64,000 bases of DNA, from assembly GCF_014926585.1 (NCBI RefSeq), contig NZ_CP045422.1, positions 3,316,001 to 3,380,000 on the forward strand, read 5' to 3'. A program made the translations under genes and the position numbers. This DNA is from Devosia beringensis (GTDB taxonomy: Bacteria > Pseudomonadota > Alphaproteobacteria > Rhizobiales > Devosiaceae). The notes below the pieces were generated by a model. The model was not told the origin of the DNA. It did no database searches and was given only the letters and a program-made list of their open reading frames with translations. This document shows positions 24,285-33,213 of the stretch, in pieces (positions within the stretch are counted from its first letter, which is position 1; each line of letters starts with the position of its first letter).

Positions 24285-25742
24285 ATGACTGAACAGTCCA
24301 CCGGCCATACGGTCGAAAAAATCGGCGGCACCTCAATGTCGCGCACGGCAGAACTGCTCGATACGGTCCTCATCGGCCCGCGTAGCGGCGCGGCGCTCTA
24401 TAACCGCATCTTTGTCGTGTCGGCCTATGCCGGCATGACCGACAGCCTGCTCGAGCACAAGAAATCCGGCGAGCCGGGCGTCTATGGCCTGTTTTCCAGC
24501 GCCGAGGGCGGCTGGACCTGGGGCGATGCGCTCAATGCCGTGGCCGATCGCATGTATGCGCAAAATGCCACCATCTTTGCCGATGAAGGCGCCCGCCAGA
24601 CGGCCAACCGCTTTGCCCAGGAGCGCGTCGAAGGCGTGCGCTCCTGCCTCATCGATCTGTCGCGGCTCTGCTCCTTCGGCCATTTCCAGTTGCAGCAGCA
24701 CCTGCTGACGGTGCGCGAAATGCTGGCCTCGCTGGGCGAAGCCCAGTCGGCCTTCAACACCGCCATGCTGCTCACCATGGCCGGCGTCAATGCGCGCTTC
24801 GTCGATCTGACCGGCTGGCGCGAAGATGGCCAGCGCGGCCTCGACGAGGCCATTGCCCGCGCCTTTGCCGATATCGACCTCAGTTGCGAACTGCCCATTG
24901 TCACCGGCTATGCCCAGTGCAGCGAAGTGCTGATGGGCACCTATGATCGCGGCTATAGCGAGGTGACCCTGTCGCGCGTCGCCGTGGTCACCGGCGCCAG
25001 CGAGGCCATCATCCACAAGGAGTTTCACCTCTCCTCGTCCGATCCGCGCGTGGTCGGCGAAGACGTGGTGCGGGTCATCGGCGAAACCAATTACGACGTG
25101 GCCGACCAGCTCTCCAATATGGGCATGGAGGCCATCCATCCGCGCGCCGCCAAGAGCCTGCGCCAGGCCGGCATCCCGCTGCGCGTCAAGAACGCCTTCG
25201 AGCCAAACCATGACGGCACGCTGATCCGCTCGGATCTGCATGCCCGCGCTCCCCAGGTCGAGATCGTCACCGGCCTGCGCAACGTCTTTGCCTTTGAATT
25301 CTACGATCAGGACATGGTCGGGGTGAAGGGTTATGACGCCGGCATTCTCGAGGCGCTCAAGCGCCACAGCGTCTGGATCATCTCCAAGACCTCCAACGCC
25401 AATACCATCACCCATTTTCTCAAGGGGTCGATGAAGGCCATCCGCCGCGTCGAGGCCGATCTCAGCGCCGCCTTTCCCAATGCCGAAATCAGCCTTCGCA
25501 AAGTATCCCTGGTCTCGGCCATCGGCCGCGACCTCGGCGGCACCGCCGTCCTGCTGCAGGCCATCCAGGCCCTGGCCGCTGCCGGCATCGAGCCGCTTGG
25601 CGTGCATGACCTGATCCGCAAGGTCGATCTGCAGGTCGTGGTCGAGCCGGCCGATTTCGAAGCCACCATCAAGGCCCTGCACAAGGGCCTGATCGAGAAC
25701 TGGGCCCCGGCACAGCGTCAGACGCTGCACGCCGTCGCCTGA
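24285..25742 (+). CDS. ask: Ectoine-type aspartokinase
   Basis: 485 residues. It has the kinase motif VEKIGGTSMSRTAELLDTV and C-terminal ACT-type regions; ISKTSNANTITHFLKGSMKA is typical of the Ask_Ect aspartokinases that accompany ect genes and are poorly inhibited by lysine and threonine. It phosphorylates aspartate, feeding aspartate semialdehyde to EctB. Located 69 bp after ectD in the same direction, as in other alphaproteobacterial ectABCD-ask operons. No aspartate-semialdehyde dehydrogenase gene is in the window. Confidence 0.93.
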   Translation: MTEQSTGHTVEKIGGTSMSRTAELLDTVLIGPRSGAALYNRIFVVSAYAGMTDSLLEHKKSGEPGVYGLFSSAEGGWTWGDALNAVADRMYAQNATIFADEGARQTANRFAQERVEGVRSCLIDLSRLCSFGHFQLQQHLLTVREMLASLGEAQSAFNTAMLLTMAGVNARFVDLTGWREDGQRGLDEAIARAFADIDLSCELPIVTGYAQCSEVLMGTYDRGYSEVTLSRVAVVTGASEAIIHKEFHLSSSDPRVVGEDVVRVIGETNYDVADQLSNMGMEAIHPRAAKSLRQAGIPLRVKNAFEPNHDGTLIRSDLHARAPQVEIVTGLRNVFAFEFYDQDMVGVKGYDAGILEALKRHSVWIISKTSNANTITHFLKGSMKAIRRVEADLSAAFPNAEISLRKVSLVSAIGRDLGGTAVLLQAIQALAAAGIEPLGVHDLIRKVDLQVVVEPADFEATIKALHKGLIENWAPAQRQTLHAVA

Positions 25743-25810
25743 TCCCATGCCGGCTGATTTTTCTGGGCTCCAGCCGGTAACCCCGCCCACCATCAAAGAG
25801 GAGCAACACC

Positions 25811-26674
25811 ATGACGAAATTCGGAACAACTGCACTGATCGGCCTGTCGGCCCTTGCCGTCTCCGCATTGGCCAGCACGGCCGTCAGCGCTGCCACGCTC
25901 GCCGAGATCCAGGAATCGGGCACTATCCGCATCGCGGTGGCCAATGAAATTCCCTATGGCTATGTCGACCCCACCGGCGCCGCGCTCGGCGCCGGTCCCG
26001 ACGTCGCCAAGGCGCTGATGGAACAGCTTGGCGTCGAGAACATCGAGTGGGTGACCACTAATTTCTCCTCGCTCATTCCCGGCCTGCGCGCCGATCGCTT
26101 CGACATGGTCGCCGCCGAAATGGCGATCCTGCCCGATCGCTGCGGCCAGGTCCTGTTCTCCGAGCCCAACTCTTCCTATGGCGAAGGCCTGCTGGTGGCC
26201 GAGGGCAATCCCAAGGACATCCACGCCTATAGCGATTTTGCCGATAATCCCGACTACAAGGTCGCCATCATGGCCGGCGCCGACCAGCTGGAAATGATGC
26301 AGAAGCTGGGCGTCTCGGAAGCCAATCTGGTGACCATTGCCTCCAATGCCGATGCCATTTCCACCGTTTCGACCGGCCGCGCCGATGCCTATGCCGCCAC
26401 CAGCCTCACCGCCAGCGGTTTGGCCGAGCAGGGCGACGGCGTCGAGGTTGCCGCCGAATTCACCGATCCGGTGATCGATGGCGAGGAAGTGCGCAGCTGG
26501 GGTGGCTTCACCTTTGCCAGCGGTAATGAGGAACTGCGCGATGCGGTAAACGAGGCCCTGGCCGAGTTCAAGCAGACCGATGAGTGGAGCGAGGTCCTGT
26601 CGGGTTACGGCTTTACCCAGTCCGATATCGATGGTTCGAGCAACCGCACGACCGAAGAGCTCTGCGCCGACTGA
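25811..26674 (+). CDS. ehuB: Ectoine/hydroxyectoine-binding periplasmic protein
   Basis: 287 residues with a signal peptide (MTKFGTTALIGLSALAVSAL ... AVSAAT) and an SBP_bac_3 fold: GTIRIAVANEIPYGYVDPTG, PDVAKALMEQLGV, WVTTNFSSLIPGLRADRFDM, and ADAYAATSLTASGL. A GAGGAG ribosome site precedes the ATG. With the permease and ATPase genes that follow it forms the EhuBCDA importer first described in Sinorhizobium meliloti, where it serves catabolism. Here it adjoins biosynthesis genes, so recapture of leaked or external ectoines is the more likely job. Confidence 0.9.
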   Translation: MTKFGTTALIGLSALAVSALASTAVSAATLAEIQESGTIRIAVANEIPYGYVDPTGAALGAGPDVAKALMEQLGVENIEWVTTNFSSLIPGLRADRFDMVAAEMAILPDRCGQVLFSEPNSSYGEGLLVAEGNPKDIHAYSDFADNPDYKVAIMAGADQLEMMQKLGVSEANLVTIASNADAISTVSTGRADAYAATSLTASGLAEQGDGVEVAAEFTDPVIDGEEVRSWGGFTFASGNEELRDAVNEALAEFKQTDEWSEVLSGYGFTQSDIDGSSNRTTEELCAD

Positions 26675-26680
26675 TCGGTG

Positions 26681-26722
26681 CCAAAACGCTGATGTTTTGG
26701 GCGGGTGCTGCGGCGCCCGCCC
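26681..26722 (+). terminator. Two stacked hairpins between ehuB and ehuC
   Basis: CCAAAAC/GTTTTGG (26681-26687 and 26694-26700) is followed at once by GGGCGGGTGC/GCGCCCGCCC (26699-26708 and 26713-26722, 4-nt loop). There is no T-run, so partial termination or 3'-end protection of the ehuB message is more likely than full termination. Confidence 0.6.
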
Positions 26723-26759
26723 AAAGCGCGTTGCAACCCCTGCGGGCAGGAAACCAACC

Positions 26760-27431
26760 ATGCAATGGACTGACTATATCACGCCGCTGATGGAGGGCGC
26801 CTGGGTCACCATCCAGCTGACCTTTTACTCAACCATACTCGGCGCCGTGCTGGCCTTTGCGGCCGGCATCGGCAAGCTGTCGCACAACTGGGCCATCAAG
26901 TCCGTCTCGGTAGGCTATATCGAGGTGTTCCGCGGCACCTCGCTGCTGGTCCAGCTGTTCTGGCTCTACTTCGCGCTGCCGATAGCCGGCACGGCGATGG
27001 GCATCGACCTGCGCTTGCCGCCGGTGCTCGCCGGCGTGCTGGCGCTGGGCCTCAATATTGGGGCCTATGGCGCCGAAGTGGTGCGTGGCGCCATCCAGGC
27101 CGTCCATACCGACCAGCACGAGGCGGCACGGGCGCTCAACTTCACCCCACGCCAGACCCTGTGGCGCGTCGTACTGCCCCAGGCCATACCCGAAATGATG
27201 CCGTCCTTCGGCAATCTGGCGGTGCAGAACCTCAAGGATACCGCCCTGGTCTCGCTGATCAGCCTGGGCGATCTGACCTTCCGCGCCGAGCAGATCCGCA
27301 ATTTCACCCAGGACAGCACCACCATCTATACCATGCTGCTGTTCACCTATTTCGGCATGGCGCTGGTGCTCACCGCCCTCATGCGCTGGCTCGAACACGC
27401 CGTCACGCGCTGGCGCACGGTAGGAGGCTAA
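26760..27431 (+). CDS. ehuC: Ectoine ABC transporter permease
   Basis: 223 residues from the ATG at 26760; the frame is open further upstream through the ehuB-ehuC hairpins, but GGCAGGAA precedes this ATG and the protein then starts as family members do (MQWTDYITPLMEGAWVTIQL). Five hydrophobic segments and the BPD_transp_1 EAA loop ([33 protein letters not shown]). It belongs to the His/Glu/Gln/Arg/opine permease group and pairs with EhuD. The stop is 3 bp before ehuD. Confidence 0.9.
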   Translation: MQWTDYITPLMEGAWVTIQLTFYSTILGAVLAFAAGIGKLSHNWAIKSVSVGYIEVFRGTSLLVQLFWLYFALPIAGTAMGIDLRLPPVLAGVLALGLNIGAYGAEVVRGAIQAVHTDQHEAARALNFTPRQTLWRVVLPQAIPEMMPSFGNLAVQNLKDTALVSLISLGDLTFRAEQIRNFTQDSTTIYTMLLFTYFGMALVLTALMRWLEHAVTRWRTVGG

Positions 27432-27434
27432 CCC

Positions 27435-28127
27435 ATGCTGTTTGGATTTGAATGGGATCTCTCCAGTCCCCTGGCCTTTGCCATCTCCGTGCTGCCCATC
27501 GTCTTGGTCGGCATGTGGGTCACCATCCAGGCCGCCGTGCTCGGCTTTGCCGTCGCTCTGGTGCTCGGCCTCGTCTGGGCCGTGCTCAAGGCCGCGCCGT
27601 CGCGTTTCATCGCCTGGCCGGCCACGGTGATCACCGAGTTCATCCGCGATACGCCGCTGCTGGTGCAACTGTTCTTTCTCTATTACGTGCTGCCCGAATA
27701 CGGCATCGTCCTGCCCGCCTTCATGACCGGGGCCTTGGCTTTGGGCATCCAGTACAGCGCCTATACGTCCGAGGTCTATCGCGCTGGGCTCGAAGCGGTA
27801 TCGCGCGATCAGCACGAGGCGGCGCGCGCCCTCAACCTGTCGGCCACCCGCACTTTTACCCATATCGTGGTGCCCCAGGCGGTGCCGCGCATCATCCCGG
27901 CCATGGGCAATTACCTGGTCTCGATCATGAAGGACGTGCCGGTGCTCTCGGTGGTGACGGTGCTCGAAATGCTCAACGTCGCCAAGATCGTCGGCGACCG
28001 CACCTTCAACTATCTCATCCCGCTGTCGCTGGTCGGCGGCCTCTATCTCATCATGACGCTGGTCGCGTCGACAGGCGTGCGCCTGCTCGATGCCTGGCTG
28101 CCCAAACAGGGGATCCCCTTGAAATGA
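27435..28127 (+). CDS. ehuD: Ectoine ABC transporter permease
   Basis: 230 residues with five hydrophobic segments and the EAA loop ([33 protein letters not shown]). [22 protein letters not shown] is typical of polar-amino-acid permeases. It begins 3 bp after ehuC and its stop overlaps the ehuA start by 4 bp (ATGA), so the three genes are translationally coupled. Confidence 0.9.
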   Translation: MLFGFEWDLSSPLAFAISVLPIVLVGMWVTIQAAVLGFAVALVLGLVWAVLKAAPSRFIAWPATVITEFIRDTPLLVQLFFLYYVLPEYGIVLPAFMTGALALGIQYSAYTSEVYRAGLEAVSRDQHEAARALNLSATRTFTHIVVPQAVPRIIPAMGNYLVSIMKDVPVLSVVTVLEMLNVAKIVGDRTFNYLIPLSLVGGLYLIMTLVASTGVRLLDAWLPKQGIPLK

Positions 28128-28894
28128 CCGATCCGATCATCAAATTCGACAAGGTCGTCAAACGCTTCGGCGATCTCACTGTGCTCAATGAACTCGACTT
28201 CGAGGTCAAGCGCGGCGAAAAGGTCTCCATCATCGGACCCTCCGGCTCGGGCAAATCCACCGTGTTGCGTATCCTGATGACGCTTGAGGGCATTGAGGGC
28301 GGCATGGTGACCGTGGCCGGCGAACCGCTCTGGCACGAGCCGGGTTCGGACGGCCAAAAGCCGGCCAGCGAGGCGCATCTGCGCAAGATGCGTGCCCAGC
28401 TCGGCATGGTGTTCCAGCAGTTCAACCTGTTCCCGCACATGACCGTTTTGCGCAATATCACCGAGGCGCCGGTCAGGGTCTTGGGCCTGTCGAAGCAGGA
28501 AGCCCGCACCCGCGGCAAGGAACTGCTCGACATGGTGGGCCTGGCCGATCAGGCCGACAAATATCCGCACCAGCTCTCGGGCGGCCAGCAGCAGCGCGTC
28601 GGCATTGCCCGGGCGCTGGCCATGCGCCCCAATATCCTGCTGTTTGACGAGCCTACCTCGGCGCTCGATCCCGAACTGGTCGGCGAAGTGCTCACCGTCA
28701 TCGCCGCCCTGGCCGAGGAGCATGACCTGACCATGCTGCTGGTGACGCACGAAATGCGCTTTGCGCGGGAAATCTCCGACCGGGTCTGCTTTTTCGATCA
28801 GGGCCGGATCCGTGAGGAGGGTACCCCCGAGCAGTTGTTCACCGATCCCAACGAAGCCCGCACCCGCGAATTCCTGCAGGCCGTGCTCGACTGA
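28124..28894 (+). CDS. ehuA: Ectoine ABC transporter ATPase
   Basis: 256 residues from the ATG at 28124, chosen because it overlaps the ehuD stop and gives the standard N-terminus; the frame is open much further upstream inside ehuD. It has Walker [11 protein letters not shown]-loop [11 protein letters not shown], signature [15 protein letters not shown], Walker [14 protein letters not shown] and the switch His in LVTHEMRFA. It powers EhuCD. Gene order B-C-D-A differs from the A-B-C-D order known in S. meliloti. Confidence 0.9.
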   Translation: MTDPIIKFDKVVKRFGDLTVLNELDFEVKRGEKVSIIGPSGSGKSTVLRILMTLEGIEGGMVTVAGEPLWHEPGSDGQKPASEAHLRKMRAQLGMVFQQFNLFPHMTVLRNITEAPVRVLGLSKQEARTRGKELLDMVGLADQADKYPHQLSGGQQQRVGIARALAMRPNILLFDEPTSALDPELVGEVLTVIAALAEEHDLTMLLVTHEMRFAREISDRVCFFDQGRIREEGTPEQLFTDPNEARTREFLQAVLD

Positions 28895-28910
28895 CCACAC
28901 CATATTGGCG

Positions 28911-28939
28911 CCAGGGGACTATAAAGCCCAGTCCCTTGG
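28911..28939. terminator. Hairpin between convergent ehuA and TSUP genes
   Basis: CCAGGGGACT (28911-28920) pairs with AGTCCCTTGG (28930-28939) across a 9-nt loop, with one G-T pair. It lies between two convergent genes and could stop both transcripts, but no T-run follows on either strand. Confidence 0.5.
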
Positions 28940-28987
28940 CCTCAACCCGTGCGGACTTGCCTTGACCAAACACGGCAGTCGGTGACG

Positions 28988-29764
28988 TCAACCCAGGACG
29001 TCGAGCAGGCCGCGCAGGCCGCTGCTGAGCGCCATGACAATCAGCACGGCGAGGGCCACGGGCTTGTAGGCAGCGTTCGGTGCGCGCGCGAAAATGGCGC
29101 CGCCCAGCGCCGTGCCGCCCAGCATAAGGGGGATGGCAAGCAATGAGAGTAGCAGCGTCTGCCCATCGATCAGGCCGCCCAGCGCCAAGCCCGGCAGCGC
29201 CAGCAGCGAGGTGAAGAAGAAGAACACCATCATGGTGGCGCGGATGACCTTGGATGGGGTGGATCCGGAGAGATAGTAGGCGACCACCGGTGGGCCGGGC
29301 ATGGCGGCGAGCCCCCCGAACAGGCCTGCCAGAACCCCGGTCGGCGCCGCCAGTCCCAGCCGGACCGGCGCGTCCGGATGCGCCTTGGGCAGCAGCAGCA
29401 GCACGCCGACCACCACGATGGCCGCAATGGCCAGCCGGATCAGGCCGGCATCGAGATAGACGAGACCGAAGAGTCCGATGGGCGTGCCGATCAGCGCGCC
29501 GAGCGACAGGCGCTTGAGGCCGGGCCAGTCCAGCACGCCGCGGCTCTTGGCCACGTCGCGCAGCCCGACGGTCGTCTGCAGCAGCACCGCAATGGCCACT
29601 GCCTTGGTCGGCGCGACGATCATTGAGGCCAGCGGCACGGCCGCCAGGGCAAAGCCGAAGCCCGAGAAGCCCCGCAGCACGGCAGCACCTAGCACGGCGA
29701 GACAAAATAGCATGAGCGAGAGCCAGGAGAGCTCGAGCAGGTCGACCAGGGGCAGCAGGCTCAT
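28988..29764 (-). CDS. TSUP-family (TauE/SafE) anion exporter
   Basis: 258 residues, about eight hydrophobic segments. It has the TSUP repeat pattern: GFSGFGFALAAVPLASMIVA near the N-terminus and, in the second half, GVLAGLFGGLAAMPGPPVVA. TauE/SafE proteins are thought to export sulfite, sulfoacetate or related sulfur anions. It lies on the same strand as, and 126 bp downstream of, a taurine-type aminotransferase and a MocR regulator, so export of sulfite released from an amino-sulfonate is a reasonable reading (inference). Confidence 0.82.
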   Translation of the reverse strand: MSLLPLVDLLELSWLSLMLFCLAVLGAAVLRGFSGFGFALAAVPLASMIVAPTKAVAIAVLLQTTVGLRDVAKSRGVLDWPGLKRLSLGALIGTPIGLFGLVYLDAGLIRLAIAAIVVVGVLLLLPKAHPDAPVRLGLAAPTGVLAGLFGGLAAMPGPPVVAYYLSGSTPSKVIRATMMVFFFFTSLLALPGLALGGLIDGQTLLLSLLAIPLMLGGTALGGAIFARAPNAAYKPVALAVLIVMALSSGLRGLLDVLG

Positions 29765-29890
29765 CGGTTTCTTTCGTAGCTCAGCGGACAGCGACGGACA
29801 TGGAGAGGCCCTGGGCGGCAGCAGGCCGCCACGATCGTGGTGGGCGGCCTGCGGCCCGGTCTTACGGCAGGTGCAGGCCCCGCGCCAGTG

Positions 29891-31267
29891 TCAGCCGAAG
29901 ACGGCCGTGAGCGCCTCGTCGATGGCCGCGGTGATCGCGTCAATATCGGCCGCCGTGGCAATCAAAGCAGGCGCCAGGCAAATGACATTGTTGAGCCCGG
30001 GCACCGAGCGGTTGGAGGCGCCGATCAGCACGCCGCGCGCGGCGGCCTGGGCCACCACCTGGCCGATGGCCTTTTCGCTGACCGGCTCCTTGGACTGCCG
30101 GTCGCTCACCAGCTCCATGCCGCGAAACAGGCCCATGCCGCGTACGTCGCCAATCACTGCGTGCTTGTCCTGCAGCGCCAGAAAGTTCTGCTCGAGCCGG
30201 GCACCCATGGCGAGGCAGTTTTCCAGCAGGCCCTCTTCCTCGATGATGCGCAGGTTTTCCAGCGCGGCGGCCGGCCCGCCGGCACAGCCGCCAAAGGTCG
30301 AGATATCCCGGAAATGCGCCATGGGATCGGCGGCATCCTTGAACAGGTCGAAGATCGCTTCGGTAGTCACCGTGCAGGAAATGGCGGCATAGCCCGAGGC
30401 GACGCCCTTGGCCATGGTGACGAAATCGGGCTGGATGCCGAAATTCTGATAACCAAACCAGCTTCCGGTGCGGCCCAGGCCGCAGACCACCTCGTCGATA
30501 TGCAGCAGGATGTCATACTTGCGGCAGATTGCCTGCACGCGCTCCCAATAGCCCTTGGGCGGCACGATGACGCCGCCGCCCGCCGTGATCGGCTCGAGGC
30601 AGAGCAGGCCGATACTGTCCGGCCCTTCGCGCAGGATCACCTCCTCGATGGCGTCGGCGGCGCGCTCGCCATAGTTTTCGACGTCCCACTGCTTCCGGTA
30701 TTCCAGGCAATGCGGCACCATGACAAAGCCATCAGGGTAGGGGCCATACATGGCCGCGCGCTCGGGCTGTCCGCCCGCGGCCAGGGTGGCGATGGTGGTG
30801 CCGTGATAGTCCCGCTCGCGATAAAGGATCTTCCACTTGCGGCCGCCATGATGGCGCTGCGCGATCTGGCGCACCATCTTGAAGACCTTCTCATTGGCCT
30901 CCGAGCCCGAATTGCCGAAATAGACCCGCGATAGGCCGGGCATTTTCTTGAGCAGCGCCTCGGCAAAGCGCGCCGCCGGAATGGAGCCGGCGGATTGAGC
31001 GAAATAGTTCATGCGCACCAGCTGGTCGCGCACAGCATCAGCAATCGAGGTTCGGCCATAGCCGACATTGACCGTCCAGACGCCGCCGGATAGCGCATCG
31101 ATATATTCGCGCCCCATGGCATCCCAGACCCGCAGTCCCTTGCCCTCGACGATGATGCGCGGATCGCTGGTCTCGAGCGGCTTGTGCTGGAGCATATGGT
31201 GCCAGACATGGGTGCGGTCGGCCTCGATGACGGGGCGGAGATCATTGGTTTGCAGGGCGGCGGACAT
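29891..31267 (-). CDS. Class III aminotransferase, taurine:pyruvate type
   Basis: 458 residues, PLP fold type I. The N-terminal DRTHVWHHMLQHKPLETSDP, LSGGVWTVNVGYGRTSIADA, VYFGNSGSEANEKVFKMVRQ and the PLP-Lys region VTMAKGVASGYAAISC, together with DISTFGGCAGGPAAALEN, are as I remember for taurine-pyruvate aminotransferases (Tpa) and the related hypotaurine enzymes. It would convert the amine to sulfoacetaldehyde or sulfinoacetaldehyde with alanine formation. No sulfoacetaldehyde acetyltransferase (xsc) gene is in the window, which leaves hypotaurine (spontaneous desulfination) or a distant xsc as options. It follows the MocR gene by 66 bp. Confidence 0.78.
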   Translation of the reverse strand: MSAALQTNDLRPVIEADRTHVWHHMLQHKPLETSDPRIIVEGKGLRVWDAMGREYIDALSGGVWTVNVGYGRTSIADAVRDQLVRMNYFAQSAGSIPAARFAEALLKKMPGLSRVYFGNSGSEANEKVFKMVRQIAQRHHGGRKWKILYRERDYHGTTIATLAAGGQPERAAMYGPYPDGFVMVPHCLEYRKQWDVENYGERAADAIEEVILREGPDSIGLLCLEPITAGGGVIVPPKGYWERVQAICRKYDILLHIDEVVCGLGRTGSWFGYQNFGIQPDFVTMAKGVASGYAAISCTVTTEAIFDLFKDAADPMAHFRDISTFGGCAGGPAAALENLRIIEEEGLLENCLAMGARLEQNFLALQDKHAVIGDVRGMGLFRGMELVSDRQSKEPVSEKAIGQVVAQAAARGVLIGASNRSVPGLNNVICLAPALIATAADIDAITAAIDEALTAVFG

Positions 31268-31333
31268 GGCAGAACTCTCCGGTGTGCACGTCAGGAGACG
31301 GCGTGGGTCAGGTGGATATTGAAACGCCTCGCT

Positions 31334-32812
31334 TCAGAGGCGGTCCATGACGTCGGCCAGAATGCCCACGCCGGTGCCGATGCGATCGGCCTCGATGGCG
31401 TTGAAGCCAAGCCGCATGAAATTGGACGGAGCGGTGCCGCCGAGAAAGAACTGCTCACCGTGTTCGACGATCACGCCCTTTTTCGCGGCGGCCCAGGCGA
31501 GTTTGCGGGTATCCACCGCGCTGGGGGCCGCCAGCCAGAAGGCACTGGCACTGCTCGAGCCGATGCGGCTGCAGGCATCCAGATCGCTGCGCAGCGCCTT
31601 TTCCAGCACGTCACGTCGACGGGCATGTTCGGCGCGGAAGCCACGCAGGTGCACGTCGTAATAGCCTTGCGCCAGAAACTCGGCGAGCATGCGCTGATTG
31701 TTGAGGGGCGGATGGCGATACATCAGGCGCCGTAGCGCCCGCAATTCGTCCACGAGATCGGCATCAGCGACCAGATAGCCCAGGCGGAGCCCCGGCGAGA
31801 ACGGCTTGGAGAGGCTGCTGACATAGATCACCCGTCCGGCCGTGTCGTCCGACTTGAGGGCGGGCAGCGCGTCACGATCGAGGTTGAGTTCGGCATCATA
31901 GTCATCTTCGATGATGATCTGGTCGTTGCGCGCGGCCATCTCCATCAGCTGCGCGCGTCGGCCGGCACTCATCGATATGCCGGTGGGCACCTGGTGGCTG
32001 GGCGTCAGATAGACGTAGTCACTGCCGGCCAGGTCAGGACCGATGGTCATGCCCTCGGCGTCAAGGCCATGCAGCTGGATGCGCGCGCCATGCAACTCGA
32101 AAATCGACAGTGCGTCCCGATAGCCTGGGGTTTCCAGTGCGACCGTGGTGTTGCGGCCCATCAGCAGGGCGGCCAGCAGGTAAAGCGCGTTCTGCGAGCC
32201 GATGGTGATGAGGATTTCGTTGGGCTGGGCCCAGATGCCGCGCTTGGGCAGGACCCGGCTGCGCAGCTGCTCGATGAGCATCTCGTCGTCGCGATCGAAA
32301 CGGTCGTTCAGCCAGCTGTCGGCGCTCTCGGCTTTGAGCGCCCTGCGCGAGGATTGCCGCCAGCGCTCAAGCGGAAAAAGGTCGCGCATAGGCTGGCCGT
32401 AGACGAAAGGGTAGGGATAGCTGGCCCAGTCCTGTGGCTTGGCAACGCTGGACATCAGCCCCGGGCGGAGCTGGAAGCGGTTTTCCCAATCGGGGCCCGA
32501 GCCGGAGGGATTTTCACTCTGGGTGTTCTTTACTGGTGCCTCGAGGCGCTCACCCGAGCCCGCATAGGCATCGTCGAGGAAAAAGCCCTTCTTGGGCCGG
32601 CTACGGATATAGCCGCTGTCGACCAGGCCTTCGTAGACGGCGTTGACGGTGTTTCGCGACACCGACAGTTGCTCGGCCAACTTGCGGCAGGATGGCAAAG
32701 GCTTATCGGCGGCGAAGTGGCCCGCCAGAATAGCCGACACCATGGATTCACGCAGTTGCTCCTGCAGGCTTCGTTCCGCAACGAACCGCATGGGAAAAAA
32801 GTGGTCGTGCAT
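31334..32812 (-). CDS. MocR-type (GntR-HTH/aminotransferase) regulator, TauR-like
   Basis: 492 residues from the ATG at 32812, which has GCGGAGCGG upstream; the frame is open for 47 more codons without a better start. An N-terminal GntR winged helix (QLRESMVSAILAGHF, LPSCRKLAEQLSVSRNTVNA, VYEGLVDSGYIRSRPKKGFF) is followed by a fold-I aminotransferase domain with the PLP-Lys in SSLSKPFSPGLRLGY. MocR proteins sense amines through PLP; TauR (taurine), GabR and EnuR (ectoine catabolism) are known examples. The adjacent aminotransferase points to TauR, but EnuR-like control of the nearby ectoine genes cannot be excluded. Confidence 0.85.
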   Translation of the reverse strand: MHDHFFPMRFVAERSLQEQLRESMVSAILAGHFAADKPLPSCRKLAEQLSVSRNTVNAVYEGLVDSGYIRSRPKKGFFLDDAYAGSGERLEAPVKNTQSENPSGSGPDWENRFQLRPGLMSSVAKPQDWASYPYPFVYGQPMRDLFPLERWRQSSRRALKAESADSWLNDRFDRDDEMLIEQLRSRVLPKRGIWAQPNEILITIGSQNALYLLAALLMGRNTTVALETPGYRDALSIFELHGARIQLHGLDAEGMTIGPDLAGSDYVYLTPSHQVPTGISMSAGRRAQLMEMAARNDQIIIEDDYDAELNLDRDALPALKSDDTAGRVIYVSSLSKPFSPGLRLGYLVADADLVDELRALRRLMYRHPPLNNQRMLAEFLAQGYYDVHLRGFRAEHARRRDVLEKALRSDLDACSRIGSSSASAFWLAAPSAVDTRKLAWAAAKKGVIVEHGEQFFLGGTAPSNFMRLGFNAIEADRIGTGVGILADVMDRL

Positions 32813-33213
32813 CTGCCGCTCCGCTGTCTGGTGCATGGCAGACGATGCAATTGTTGCGCCAACCGACCGAAAGTGGCGGCGGGAGGTCGGGTAGGGGGTC
32901 TGGTGCGGCCGTTCCATCCCGCGATCGGTAGCCCCATTGTGCATCGTCACCACTCCATTCCCGCAGGAGTCTAGGGGTGCAGCGCTTCCTGGGTTAGTGC
33001 CAGTTCGATGGCATTCCTTGGCCAGAGGATGCTTGCGGTGATGGTCCTGTAAAAAAACTGGGCGCTGGTCCTGGCTGGTTCATCTGACCCAAGACCGCGC
33101 AGAAACTGGCACTACCGCCTCTTGAATAGGCAATCCTATGCTCAGCCTACAAAGTCGGCAAACCTGAGCGACATGCCGGCACCCGATCGAACAAGCGACA
33201 GGAGCATAGAGTC
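32813..33213. promoter_or_regulatory. Divergent regulatory region with split 11-bp inverted repeat
   Basis: 400 bp between the mocR gene (minus) and the ABC importer (plus). TAGTGCCAGTT at 32995-33005 recurs as its exact reverse complement AACTGGCACTA at 33104-33114, 98 bp apart. Two identical sites in opposite orientation, one on each side, fit a regulator that controls both arms, with the MocR protein the obvious candidate. No promoter boxes can be assigned with certainty. Confidence 0.6.

Noticed and set aside
24333-25868. 511-codon minus-strand open frame opposite the aspartokinase gene
   Set aside because: Shadow of a well-supported gene; composition is His/Gly-rich and no motif is visible.
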